From Salegentibacter sediminis (GTDB taxonomy: Bacteria > Bacteroidota > Bacteroidia > Flavobacteriales > Flavobacteriaceae): a stretch of DNA of 64,000 nucleotides. The translations under genes and the position numbers were made by a program. This document shows positions 36,723 to 44,952 of this stretch, one piece after another. The stretch is from positions 620,001 through 684,000 of the forward strand of contig NZ_MSJR01000001.1 of NCBI RefSeq assembly GCF_002078605.1, in the 5' to 3' direction. The notes under the pieces were generated by a model that ran no database searches, had not been told where the DNA came from, and worked only from the letters and a program-made list of their open reading frames with translations. Each line of letters opens with the position of its first letter. Position 1 is the stretch's first letter.

Positions 36723-39356
36723 ATGCCCAAACAACCCCATGCGAGAGCGTACCAGGAAATTCTTTCTGAATTTTCTGTAGATCCTGAAAAAGGCCTTTCT
36801 GCAGCTGAAGCACAGAAACGCCTGAAACAATACGGGCAAAATAAATTACGTGATGCCAGAACCAAAAACATCTGGTTAATTCTCTTTGAACAATTCCTCG
36901 ATCCTATAATTTATATTCTTGCGGGAGCAATGGTACTGGCCTTTGCATTTAGCGAGTGGCTGGAGGGATTTGCCGTGTTAATTGTGATTCTTATAACGGC
37001 ACTCATCGGGTTTTTTATGGAGTGGCAGGCGATAAGATCGGTAGAGGCCCTGCAAAAAATGGTACAAACCGTGGCCACGGTACTTAGAGACTCCAGGACT
37101 GAAAAGATAAAGGCTAAGTCATTGGTGCCCGGCGATATTATTGAATTGGAGGCGGGAGACGTTATTCCTGGCGATGCCCGGGTGTTGGGATCCCGGAGTT
37201 TTGCAGTAAAAGAAGCCGTTCTCACCGGGGAAAGTAACCAAATTGAAAAAATTGAGGAGAAACTCCCTGAAGACACTCCGCTTGCAGACCGTAGAAATAT
37301 GCTTTACAAGGGCACTATTGCCGCCAGGGGTAAAGCCAAAGCGATAATCGTAGCCACGGGCACCAAAACCGAAATCGGAAGGATTAGTGAGCTCACCCAC
37401 GAAGCTAAGAAAGAAACAACTCCGCTGGAAAAAAAGCTCAAAAAACTTAGTTATTGGTTGATTTGGCTAACCCTTGGTCTCGCTTTATTAATTGTAATAA
37501 CCGGATTTTTCCAGGGTAAAGACCTCACCTTAATGATAAAAACCGGGATCGCCCTGGCTGTAGCTGCCATTCCAGAAGGTCTTCCTATTGTGGCAACTAT
37601 AGCACTGGCCAGGGGAATGTTGAGGCTCTCCCGGCGGAATGTAGTGATTAAAAAACTGGAAGCTGTACAAACTCTTGGAGAAACAGGAATCATCTGCACC
37701 GATAAAACCGGCACGCTTACCGAAAATAAAATGAGTATCCACTATATGGTGCTTTCTTCGGGAGATTATCCTGTTGAAGAAATAAATGCAAAAAGCTTTA
37801 AAGACGAGAAAGCCTTTCAAAAAATTATCGAAGTTGCTGCGCTTTGTAACGATAGCAGCCTTCGTGATGGAAAACAAAAAGGGGATGCGGTAGAAATCGC
37901 ACTTGTTGAATTTCTTGCGGAGCAGGGCTTCAATTATCAGGAAATGCGGGAAAGATATTCCAGAATAGCTGAAATTCCCTTCGATGCAGAGATCAAGAAA
38001 ATGGCCACCCTCCATACCTATGAAGAACATTATCTCATCACTGTAAAAGGGGCCCTGGAAGCCTTACTCCCGGATTGTGATTTTATTTTAACCCCAGATG
38101 GAAAAGAGGATTTCACCGATAAGGATTTTTGGTTAAAAAAAGCTGCTGAGATCGCTGCCGAAGGGATTAGGGTGTTGGCTTTTGCTTACCGGGAATCTCA
38201 GGAAAAACCAGAAAATGAACAACTCTTGAAGAATTTGGTTTTTGTGGGGGTTCTTGGTTTTCTGGATCCGCCGCGAAAAGATATTAAACAGGCGATAGAA
38301 ACCTATAAAAATGCGGGGATTAGGGTGGTGATGATCACAGGGGATCATCCCGATACTGCGCGGAAGATAGGGGAGGAAATAGGTTTAATCGAAAAAGATG
38401 CTCCTGTAACCAATGTGATTTTGGGGCGGGAACTGGAAGAATTTGAAACCTTTTCTCCCGAAAAGAAAGAAACCGTCATGGAAGCCGGGATATTTGCCAG
38501 GATGGTCCCAAAACAAAAACTTGATCTGGTGGAATTTTATCAGAAAAATAAAGCGATAGTGGGGATGCTTGGAGATGGAGTTAATGACGCTCCCGCTCTC
38601 AAAAAAGCAGATATTGGAATAGCGATGGGTATTCGGGGAACAGAGGCTGCCAAGGAAGTAGCCGATGTGATCCTGATGGACGATAAATTTACCTCGACCG
38701 AACTGGCTATCCGGCAGGGGCGAACCATCTTTGAAAATATCAGGCAATTTGTGGTCTTTTTGCTTTCCTGTAATCTTGCAGAGATAATTTCTGTGGCACT
38801 GGCATCCTTCAGCAACTTGCCTTTACCGCTATTACCCCTGCAAATTCTGTTTTTAAACCTGGTGACAGACGTGTTCCCAGCCCTGGCCCTGGGCGTAGGT
38901 AAGGGTGATCCACAGGTCATGAAGCAGCCTCCCCGCGATCCGCAGGAACCCATTCTCACCCGCAAATTGTGGACCTCTACTGTCTTGTATGGCCTTAGTA
39001 TTACTGCAGCAGTAATAGGAATTGTGGTCTATGCTCATTTGGGCAAAGGCTATCCTGCCCTTGAGGTTAATAATATCGCCTTTTATACCCTGGTCTTAGC
39101 ACAATTGCTAAATGTTTTTAATCTGCCCCGCCGAAAAACTTCCTTCCTCCTAAATGAGGTGACGAAAAATCCCTGGGTTTGGGTTGCGCTGGTGTTTTCA
39201 ATTGCTATAATGGTGTTAGTCTATTTTATTCCTATTATGCAGGAGGCCCTATCCCTGGTAGCTTTAAATGAAGAGCAATTCCTGATAATTGCGGGCTTCG
39301 CCTTTGCTTCCCTGTTGTTATCACAGATTTTTAAAAAAACAGGCTTAACAAATTAA
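36723..39356 (+). CDS. P-type cation ATPase, P2A (Ca2+) type
   Basis: An 877-residue ion pump. It has the N-terminal cation ATPase domain, the actuator TGES loop (VLTGESNQIEK), the phosphorylated Asp327 in CTDKTGTL, KGA in the nucleotide domain (TVKGALEAL), and MLGDGVNDAPALKKADIGIAMG. About ten membrane helices are predicted. Helix 4 reads AAIPEGLPIV, like SERCA/PMCA-type Ca2+ pumps, so Ca2+ export is most likely. It follows ppsA by 25 bp in the same unit. Pumps of this class also occur in the mycobacterial dormancy regulon (ctpF), which fits the neighbourhood. Confidence 0.92.
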   Translation: MPKQPHARAYQEILSEFSVDPEKGLSAAEAQKRLKQYGQNKLRDARTKNIWLILFEQFLDPIIYILAGAMVLAFAFSEWLEGFAVLIVILITALIGFFMEWQAIRSVEALQKMVQTVATVLRDSRTEKIKAKSLVPGDIIELEAGDVIPGDARVLGSRSFAVKEAVLTGESNQIEKIEEKLPEDTPLADRRNMLYKGTIAARGKAKAIIVATGTKTEIGRISELTHEAKKETTPLEKKLKKLSYWLIWLTLGLALLIVITGFFQGKDLTLMIKTGIALAVAAIPEGLPIVATIALARGMLRLSRRNVVIKKLEAVQTLGETGIICTDKTGTLTENKMSIHYMVLSSGDYPVEEINAKSFKDEKAFQKIIEVAALCNDSSLRDGKQKGDAVEIALVEFLAEQGFNYQEMRERYSRIAEIPFDAEIKKMATLHTYEEHYLITVKGALEALLPDCDFILTPDGKEDFTDKDFWLKKAAEIAAEGIRVLAFAYRESQEKPENEQLLKNLVFVGVLGFLDPPRKDIKQAIETYKNAGIRVVMITGDHPDTARKIGEEIGLIEKDAPVTNVILGRELEEFETFSPEKKETVMEAGIFARMVPKQKLDLVEFYQKNKAIVGMLGDGVNDAPALKKADIGIAMGIRGTEAAKEVADVILMDDKFTSTELAIRQGRTIFENIRQFVVFLLSCNLAEIISVALASFSNLPLPLLPLQILFLNLVTDVFPALALGVGKGDPQVMKQPPRDPQEPILTRKLWTSTVLYGLSITAAVIGIVVYAHLGKGYPALEVNNIAFYTLVLAQLLNVFNLPRRKTSFLLNEVTKNPWVWVALVFSIAIMVLVYFIPIMQEALSLVALNEEQFLIIAGFAFASLLLSQIFKKTGLTN

Positions 39357-39359
39357 ACC

Positions 39360-40121
39360 TTATTTGATATACATTCCTCCATCAATTACCTGTTGGGTGC
39401 CGGTTATATATTTGCTTTCATCGCTGGCAAGAAAAAGAGCCAGTTGTCCTATTTCTTTTGATTCAGCATAGCGACCAAATGGAATTGAATTTTCAAAACC
39501 ACCCTTGACTTCTTCTGGATTATCCGGACCGAGTTGATCTTCTATAGACCGCATCATACGGTTGTCTACAGGACCGGGATGTATAGAATTTACCCTTATT
39601 TTTCTTTCAGCAAATTCCAGGGCAGCAGTGCGCATAATACCGATAACCCCATGTTTAGAAGCTACATAAGCCCCAAGCTTAGGAAAACCTTTTAATCCTG
39701 CAACCGAGCTGGTAATGATAACACTCCCTCCATCTTCCATCCTGGGAATAACATGTTGGCATCCCAGCCATACCCCTTTTAGGTTTACAGCTATAACCCG
39801 GTCAAAAACCTCTTCAGGATATTCTGCAATGGAACTGGTTTTACCTTCAATTCCGGCATTGCTGAAGAAAATATCTATCTTACTAAAATTATAAAGACAT
39901 TTTTCCAAATATTTCTTAGTGTCCCCGGCTTTAGATACATCGGCAGCGAACCATGCTACCTTGTCGCTTTTTAAGCTTTCTGCAGCCTTTTTAAGTTTCT
40001 CTTCCTCCAGGTCGGTTAAAAATACTTTAGCACCTTCTGCAAGGAACAACCTGGCTGTTTCCAATCCAATCCCACCGGCGCCCCCGGTGATTAATGCGAC
40101 TTTGTTTTCTAATCTTTTCAT
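39360..40121 (-). CDS. Short-chain dehydrogenase/reductase (SDR)
   Basis: A 253-residue classical SDR. The cofactor motif is TGGAGGIGLE, an acidic residue follows strand 2 (FLTDLEEE, favouring NAD), NAGIEG is present, the catalytic Ser is in TSSVAG, and the YVASK motif gives the Tyr and Lys. The C-terminal IDGGMYIK is typical. The substrate, an alcohol or carbonyl compound, is unknown. It lies 32 bp after the phosphoribosyltransferase gene on the same strand, so both should be driven by Crp/Fnr-type site C. It is convergent with the P-type ATPase gene (3 bp gap). Confidence 0.9.
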   Translation of the reverse strand: MKRLENKVALITGGAGGIGLETARLFLAEGAKVFLTDLEEEKLKKAAESLKSDKVAWFAADVSKAGDTKKYLEKCLYNFSKIDIFFSNAGIEGKTSSIAEYPEEVFDRVIAVNLKGVWLGCQHVIPRMEDGGSVIITSSVAGLKGFPKLGAYVASKHGVIGIMRTAALEFAERKIRVNSIHPGPVDNRMMRSIEDQLGPDNPEEVKGGFENSIPFGRYAESKEIGQLALFLASDESKYITGTQQVIDGGMYIK

Positions 40122-40153
40122 AGTTATTCGTGTTAGATTAATCCCTGAAAATT

Positions 40154-40798
40154 TTAACCCTTAGGCTTTCCGTATTCCCGGTTGGTTTCGTGCAGTATCT
40201 CTATAGCTTCTTTATCGCTTACCGCCCTGAAATCTTCATAAAACTGTCCTACTGCACTGAAATTGAAAGGAGTTTCAAGACAAATTACTTTGCTGATTTC
40301 GGGGGAGTTCTTTAATTTTTCAACAGAGGAAGGAGGCGCTACCGGGATGGCCACAATAATTTCCCGGGGCTTTTGTTTGTGCACCAACATGACCGTACTT
40401 AAAAGCGTATTCCCGGTAGCGATTCCGTCATCGGTTATAATTATGATTTTGTCCTTTAAATTAACCGGACTGGAATTTTTATGATATTCCCTGTCTCTTT
40501 TGCGAAGGAGCTCTCTTATTTTCTCTGTTTGTGTACTGATATATTCTTCTGAAAAATGTTCAGTAGGACTTAGTGTGATATCCTCCAAACTAACTGCACC
40601 TATAGCAAATTCTGAATTATAGGGATGGCCTATTTTCTTAGATAAGACTACATCCAGAGGGGCTTCCAGGCTTTTTGCAAGTATAGCTCCTATTGGGAGC
40701 CCGCCTCTGGGAATAGCCAACACAACAACTGGCTTTCCCTTGTAGTCTGCCAATTCCCGGCTTAATTGCTCTCCTGCATCTATCCTGTCTGTAAACAT
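40154..40798 (-). CDS. Phosphoribosyltransferase-family protein
   Basis: A 214-residue protein of the PRTase fold. It has VVLAIPRGGLPIG near the start (PPi loop) and the PRPP-binding IIITDDGIATGNTL. The loop AIGAVSLEDITL and a hood region differ from known purine or pyrimidine enzymes, so the acceptor is not identifiable. Related stand-alone PRTases of this kind occur in the mycobacterial DosR dormancy regulon and in Fnr/Anr-controlled clusters; that comparison is from family knowledge. It is divergent from the 146-residue helical protein, with two Crp/Fnr-type sites between them. Confidence 0.85.
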   Translation of the reverse strand: MFTDRIDAGEQLSRELADYKGKPVVVLAIPRGGLPIGAILAKSLEAPLDVVLSKKIGHPYNSEFAIGAVSLEDITLSPTEHFSEEYISTQTEKIRELLRKRDREYHKNSSPVNLKDKIIIITDDGIATGNTLLSTVMLVHKQKPREIIVAIPVAPPSSVEKLKNSPEISKVICLETPFNFSAVGQFYEDFRAVSDKEAIEILHETNREYGKPKG

Positions 40799-40814
40799 GG
40801 CTGAGGTTTTGATC

Positions 40815-40857
40815 TGAAGTTATTATAAAGTTACCTCCCCCCAAATGATAAAAATCA
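40815..40857 (-). promoter_or_regulatory. Crp/Fnr-type site C with -7 element, for the PRTase-SDR unit
   Basis: Dyad TGAT-AAAA-ATCA (40846-40857). On the minus strand TAACTTCA (40822 to 40815) is the -7 element, differing from TAnnTTTG in the last two bases. The centre is exactly 29.5 bp from its first base. Predicted start is near 40810, 12 bp before the ATG. Confidence 0.65.
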
Positions 40858-40871
40858 ATCTTGCGGCTGTA

Positions 40872-40914
40872 TGATTAAAATCATTATTTTTTATGACTGA
40901 AAGAGGTAATTTCA
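40872..40914 (+). promoter_or_regulatory. Crp/Fnr-type site D with -7 element, for the 146-residue protein gene
   Basis: Dyad TGAT-TAAA-ATCA (40872-40883), extended to ATGATT/AATCAT, and TAATTTCA (40907-40914) as -7 element at the same 29.5-bp distance. Predicted start is near 40919, 18 bp before the ATG. The centre is 26 bp from that of site C, about 2.5 helical turns. Confidence 0.65.
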
Positions 40915-40936
40915 GAAGGAAATAAATTCTTGCATT

Positions 40937-41377
40937 ATGGAAAATTTTAGAAAAAGGCCAAAAGGAGAATTCATGATTCAGGCCAACTGGGAACAGCTCT
41001 ATTTGCTTACCAAACACTGGGAATCTGATCTGAAATTTTTTAGGGATGATCTGAATTTTCTCAATAAACTTATCGATAAATATTTTATTTGGATAGACAG
41101 TGATGAGAGTATAAATGAAGTTTCCAGGATTAGATCTGAGCTTCAGGAAATTCGTTCCCGATGTGAAGATCTGCTTCATAAAACCCAAAAACACCGGGCC
41201 CAGTTAGGAGTAATGATGGAGAAGGAGAATGATGACTCCAGGATATTCCGCCTGGAACACGAACACCTTGAAGATGAGGTAACCGATTTCGTGAAATCCT
41301 TTAGAAATAACAGAAAAGAAATTTTTAAGATTACCGAATATCTTAAAGATACAGAGGACTTTTCAGGAATTAATTAA
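40937..41377 (+). CDS. Helical, charged protein of unknown function
   Basis: A 146-residue cytosolic protein with no signal peptide or membrane helix. It is predicted almost wholly alpha-helical, with heptad-like charged segments at about residues 50-85 and 95-140, and several Trp/Phe/Tyr in the first 50 residues. The look is of a small helical bundle or coiled-coil dimer. I recognise no family. It is monocistronic, ended by a strong hairpin, and divergent from the phosphoribosyltransferase under paired Crp/Fnr-type sites. That suggests a role in the same physiological response. Confidence 0.75.
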   Translation: MENFRKRPKGEFMIQANWEQLYLLTKHWESDLKFFRDDLNFLNKLIDKYFIWIDSDESINEVSRIRSELQEIRSRCEDLLHKTQKHRAQLGVMMEKENDDSRIFRLEHEHLEDEVTDFVKSFRNNRKEIFKITEYLKDTEDFSGIN

Positions 41378-41386
41378 ATCTAAAAC

Positions 41387-41423
41387 AAACAAAACATCCC
41401 ATATTTGGTGGGATGTTTTGTTT
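41387..41423. terminator. Bidirectional terminator between the helical protein and GT4 genes
   Basis: A perfect 15-bp stem (41387-41401 with 41409-41423; core CATCCCA/TGGGATG) and a 7-nt loop, A-rich before and T-rich after. It serves both convergent genes and overlaps the last two bases of the GT4 frame. Confidence 0.85.
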
Positions 41424-43713
41424 AACGAAACTCAGGTCTCGAAGCTTTTCTCACCCGTCTTCTTTTTTTTGTTCGTAACGCGTTAGCATGAGAAGACCCG
41501 TATTCAGAGCTTTCAGGATAGGATTCCATTATCAGCCTTGCCATTAGGTAACAAATGGTAGACTCGGCACCCTGATTTAAATTCACATTCTCTTTTTCGA
41601 GCCCATCTCCACAACCGCCTGTAACGGGGTTGTAGATAATGCGGTTAAGATGATTGTCTCCAAGAAACCAATTGAAAGCTTTTTCCATTTTTATTTTATA
41701 CTCCGGCTTTTTAAAATGCTGGTAAAAAATATCCAGGGCCTGGATAGTGTAGGCAACATCTATAGGTTGCTCTCCGTAAATTTCCGGTTTTGTATGTTTT
41801 TGGTGCCAACCTTTGTTAGAGATCACCCTAAATTTGCCGTTTTTGTACATTTTGGATAACAGGAATTCAAATGATTCCAGTGCAGTATTTTTATACACCT
41901 TCTTCCCAGTGGTTAAAAAAGCAAGCAACATGGCCTCGGGGAGGATACTGTTGGCATAGGTGAGGTATTCTTCAAACCATTCCCAGTCCTTTTCCCTGTT
42001 CAGATCGTACCTGCTTATTAGATTTTCGGCTAATTTTTCTATTGCTTTTTTAAATTCCTGGTCTTCAAAATTTTCCAGGTAAAGGAAAAGCCCCTTTATG
42101 GTAAAGGCTATGGACCGGGGTGATAGAACTCCTGGTATCCAGGACCGGGCTTTGTCCAAACAGCTTTTTGCTCTTTTAATGTATTCAGGAGGAAGATTAT
42201 GGACTTCACTAACCACCTGGCCAAGTGCCCAGATGGCTCTGGCATTGGAATCTTCCAGGTTTACATAATCGTTTTTAATATGAACCTGGTTATGTTCATC
42301 AATATAATTCACAAAATTGCCGGACCCGGTCTGGCATCTTTCAATAAAAGACAAATAGAGATCTATATAATCTAGATCTTCGCTGGTTCTGAAAATATTA
42401 TAATGCATCAGCATAACAATAAGTGCCCTGGCATTATCATCAAGGGTATATCCCGAATCCCGATCGGGAATGTTTATCTTGGAAAATTGAATCATTCCCA
42501 ATTCCGTGCTTAGTCTCTTAAGATGATCCAGCTTGATCTTTGGCCTTGAGAATTTAAGGGGCTCATTTTTATCCAGAACGTCCTGGTAGACCTTCGCATG
42601 TTGAATAGCGATATTGTCCCAAACACTGGAACTGGTTTTGGTGTAGGCCTGTACAGCCATAAATTTCCGAAGTTTTTTATCTGAAAGTAATTTTATGGCT
42701 GCTTCTGAAAGCTGCTTGTGATCACCAATTTTAATGAGGATTCCCAATTCATGGTTAAGGATTTCCCTGGTATGAGGATTGGTAGTGGCAATAATAGGGC
42801 AGGCACAACTCATTGCATAAGAAAAAGTGCCACTCACCGCCTGGTTAGGATCCTTGGAGGTAAACAGGTAAACATCTGTGGCCTGTAATAATTCGAGGAG
42901 CTGCTTTAACTCCAAATAAGAATCATAAAATTTTACATGAGCTGATAGTTCAAGCTGGTTTACCAGGCTTTTTAAAAACCTCCTGTAATCATCCCTGTTG
43001 TTTTTGATATTTCCGGGATGGGTTTTTCCAATTATGAGATATAAGACGTCCGGATGTTGTTTTATGATTTCAGGTAAGGCATATAAAGCCGTCTCAATGC
43101 TTTTTCCTGCTCCCAGTAAACCGAAAGTAGATAAGACCAACCTTCCTTTAAACCCATATTTCTCCTTGACCTCTTCGGGGGATTTCCATGCTACCATATG
43201 AGTGCCGTGCTGGATAAGCTCCAGGTCTTCTTCCCGAATATCATAAGCCTCCCTCAGAATCTTTACCGATTCCTGGGTCATAACAAAAATTACCTTTGAG
43301 AAGGCAGCTAGTTTCTGAACCACCGATTTTAATTCGGGGTTGGGGTTGGGAAGTACCGTATGAAAAGTCATCACAACCGGTTTATTTATCTTTTCTAAAA
43401 AATCAAACAGATAAGTGCCGTAATCTCCGCCAAAAAGCCCAAACTCGTGCTGTATATGAATCAGTTTAACTTCAGGATCCCTGTTAATTTCCTCTGCGAT
43501 ACGTACATACTCCTGTTTTTCCTCTGGATTGAAATGATAAGGAAAACCCGGTTTCTGATCTTTTACAATTTCCAGTTCTTTACACTCAAAACTTTTTCCG
43601 AATTTACGCTGAATAGATTGCATAGTATCGGTGGTATAGGTAGCTATTCCGCAGGTGGTGGGCGGAAAGGTGGACATAAAGAGGATTTTGGAAGTCTTAT
43701 TTAAATTTTTCAT
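41422..43713 (-). CDS. GT4-family glycosyltransferase with C-terminal helical domain
   Basis: A 763-residue protein of two halves. Residues 1-370 are a GT-B glycosyltransferase of family GT4: LFMSTFPPTTCGIATYT, IQHEFGLFGGDYG, a GLLGAGKSIETAL phosphate-binding segment, and an E-x7-E-like region near SCACPIIATTNPHTREIL. Residues 400-740 are helical repeats resembling an (alpha/alpha)6 barrel (DDNARALIVM, EYLTYANSILPEA, GEQPIDVAYTIQALD), unusual for a plain GT4. Donor and acceptor are unknown; the GH130 gene upstream (4-bp overlap) makes a mannose- or glucose-linked glycan plausible. The second domain could bind or process the product. Confidence 0.85.
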   Translation of the reverse strand: MKNLNKTSKILFMSTFPPTTCGIATYTTDTMQSIQRKFGKSFECKELEIVKDQKPGFPYHFNPEEKQEYVRIAEEINRDPEVKLIHIQHEFGLFGGDYGTYLFDFLEKINKPVVMTFHTVLPNPNPELKSVVQKLAAFSKVIFVMTQESVKILREAYDIREEDLELIQHGTHMVAWKSPEEVKEKYGFKGRLVLSTFGLLGAGKSIETALYALPEIIKQHPDVLYLIIGKTHPGNIKNNRDDYRRFLKSLVNQLELSAHVKFYDSYLELKQLLELLQATDVYLFTSKDPNQAVSGTFSYAMSCACPIIATTNPHTREILNHELGILIKIGDHKQLSEAAIKLLSDKKLRKFMAVQAYTKTSSSVWDNIAIQHAKVYQDVLDKNEPLKFSRPKIKLDHLKRLSTELGMIQFSKINIPDRDSGYTLDDNARALIVMLMHYNIFRTSEDLDYIDLYLSFIERCQTGSGNFVNYIDEHNQVHIKNDYVNLEDSNARAIWALGQVVSEVHNLPPEYIKRAKSCLDKARSWIPGVLSPRSIAFTIKGLFLYLENFEDQEFKKAIEKLAENLISRYDLNREKDWEWFEEYLTYANSILPEAMLLAFLTTGKKVYKNTALESFEFLLSKMYKNGKFRVISNKGWHQKHTKPEIYGEQPIDVAYTIQALDIFYQHFKKPEYKIKMEKAFNWFLGDNHLNRIIYNPVTGGCGDGLEKENVNLNQGAESTICYLMARLIMESYPESSEYGSSHANALRTKKRRRVRKASRPEFR

Positions 43714-44756
43714 TCTGATTCCTTTTTTAGTTCATTAAGCAAATTTTTTAATTTAACCGAAGCTACGGCAATACAATCGTCTCCCGCCCCATAGTAGATA
43801 TACAAATCCTCTCCGAAAACGGCCGTGCCGGTAGGGAATACCACATTGTCTACCACTCCCTTTTTTTCATATTCTTCGGTAGGAGAGAATAAGGGAGTTT
43901 TCAATTTGGAAATCAGTTTTCTGGGTTCTTGCAGGTCCAGTAATGCAGCCGAAGCGTGGTAAACCAATCCTTTCACGGTGGTCTCTACCGCGTGATATAT
44001 AAGAAGCCAGCCCTCTTCGGTTTCAATGGGGGGACAGCCGGCCCCAACGTGACTGCATTCATAATGGTACCGCGGGCGTAAAACAATATGTTCGCGCAAA
44101 TTCTTCACATAATCCCGCCAGAATGCCCGACTGAGATCTTCTTTCTCTTCAAAATAAAAGATTTGAATGGAAGGCCAAAGGCGATGAAGCACAGCAAATT
44201 TTCCATTTATTTTTTTCGGGAAGAACATCACATTTTTATCCCATACATAAATCTTTCCCTTCATTAATTCGTTGAGCTTATACCGCACGAAAAGTTCGTA
44301 GAAGAGCAGGTGTTTTTCACTTATTTTTTCGAAGTTTTCTCTGATGAGCTCTGAATATTCTTCATAGTTAAAGACAGGAGTAAGAATGCCCTGGCGGGTG
44401 AAATTTTTCAGATCTTTAGAGGTGGCATAAGCGCCAAAAACATTGATGCCGTCAAAGGCCGAATAAGTAAGATAATAGGTGTCTTCAATTTTGGCGATTC
44501 TGGGATCCTCTGTCCCCTGGAATTCATAGGTTTCTGTGGGGAAAAATATGGGGGAGGTGTTTCTTTTGACAACCTCCAGTGGACCCTCCAACCGGCAATA
44601 GCCCAAACTCGAATAGTTGCCAATGCGCACAGCCCGGTAGAAGATATGCACGGTGTCATCCTCTTTTATTACTGCAGGATTAAAAACCCCTTCATTTTCA
44701 AAATTGTGTGGGGTCTTCTCCAGTATCACTCCGTGTTTTTTTACTTCCAGCGGCAT
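43710..44756 (-). CDS. GH130-family glycoside phosphorylase or hydrolase
   Basis: A 348-residue cytosolic five-bladed beta-propeller of family GH130. Characteristic parts are NEGVFNPAVIKEDDTVHIFYRA, QGTEDPRIAKIEDTYYLTYSAFDG with the Asp of the EDPR motif, and GAGCPPIETEEGWLLIYHA. Many GH130 enzymes phosphorolyse beta-1,2- or beta-1,4-mannosides, releasing mannose-1-phosphate, so energy would be conserved. Exact linkage cannot be told. The gene is followed by the GT4 gene with a 4-bp overlap, so synthesis and phosphorolysis of one glycan could be paired. It has its own Crp/Fnr-type site upstream. Confidence 0.88.
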   Translation of the reverse strand: MPLEVKKHGVILEKTPHNFENEGVFNPAVIKEDDTVHIFYRAVRIGNYSSLGYCRLEGPLEVVKRNTSPIFFPTETYEFQGTEDPRIAKIEDTYYLTYSAFDGINVFGAYATSKDLKNFTRQGILTPVFNYEEYSELIRENFEKISEKHLLFYELFVRYKLNELMKGKIYVWDKNVMFFPKKINGKFAVLHRLWPSIQIFYFEEKEDLSRAFWRDYVKNLREHIVLRPRYHYECSHVGAGCPPIETEEGWLLIYHAVETTVKGLVYHASAALLDLQEPRKLISKLKTPLFSPTEEYEKKGVVDNVVFPTGTAVFGEDLYIYYGAGDDCIAVASVKLKNLLNELKKESE

Positions 44757-44777
44757 TATGAGGTGAATTATTAAAGG

Positions 44778-44820
44778 TAAAAATGAATAAAAAGAACCTT
44801 TAAAGCTATGATATTTATCA
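44778..44820 (-). promoter_or_regulatory. Crp/Fnr-type site E, for the GH130-GT4 unit
   Basis: Dyad TGAT-ATTT-ATCA (44809-44820). At the standard 29.5-bp offset on the minus strand lies CATTTTTA (44785 to 44778), a weak -7 element matching TAnnTTTG at four of its six fixed bases. Predicted start is near 44773. Confidence 0.55.
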
Positions 44821-44887
44821 AGTTAAAGATTTGTGCGGGCAATAATCTTTTGTTAAAAATGCCTTGTTGATTAAAGTGAATTTTAGC

Positions 44888-44930
44888 TGATGCCGGTCAT
44901 ATTAATTTTAGGGAGTTCGATGTAAATTAG
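44888..44930 (+). promoter_or_regulatory. Crp/Fnr-type site F with -7 element, for the HPF-like gene
   Basis: Dyad TGAT-GCCG-GTCA (44888-44899) and TAAATTAG (44923-44930), one base from TAnnTTTG, at the same 29.5-bp distance. Predicted start is near 44935, 18 bp before the ATG. Confidence 0.6.
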
Positions 44931-44952
44931 GGTAATCATTAAAACATCTACT

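Noticed and set aside
44867-44880. TTGATTAAAGTGAA as a further Crp/Fnr site
   Set aside because: Only the left half-site fits (TGAT-TAAA-GTGA) and no -7 element lies at the 29.5-bp distance used by the other six.
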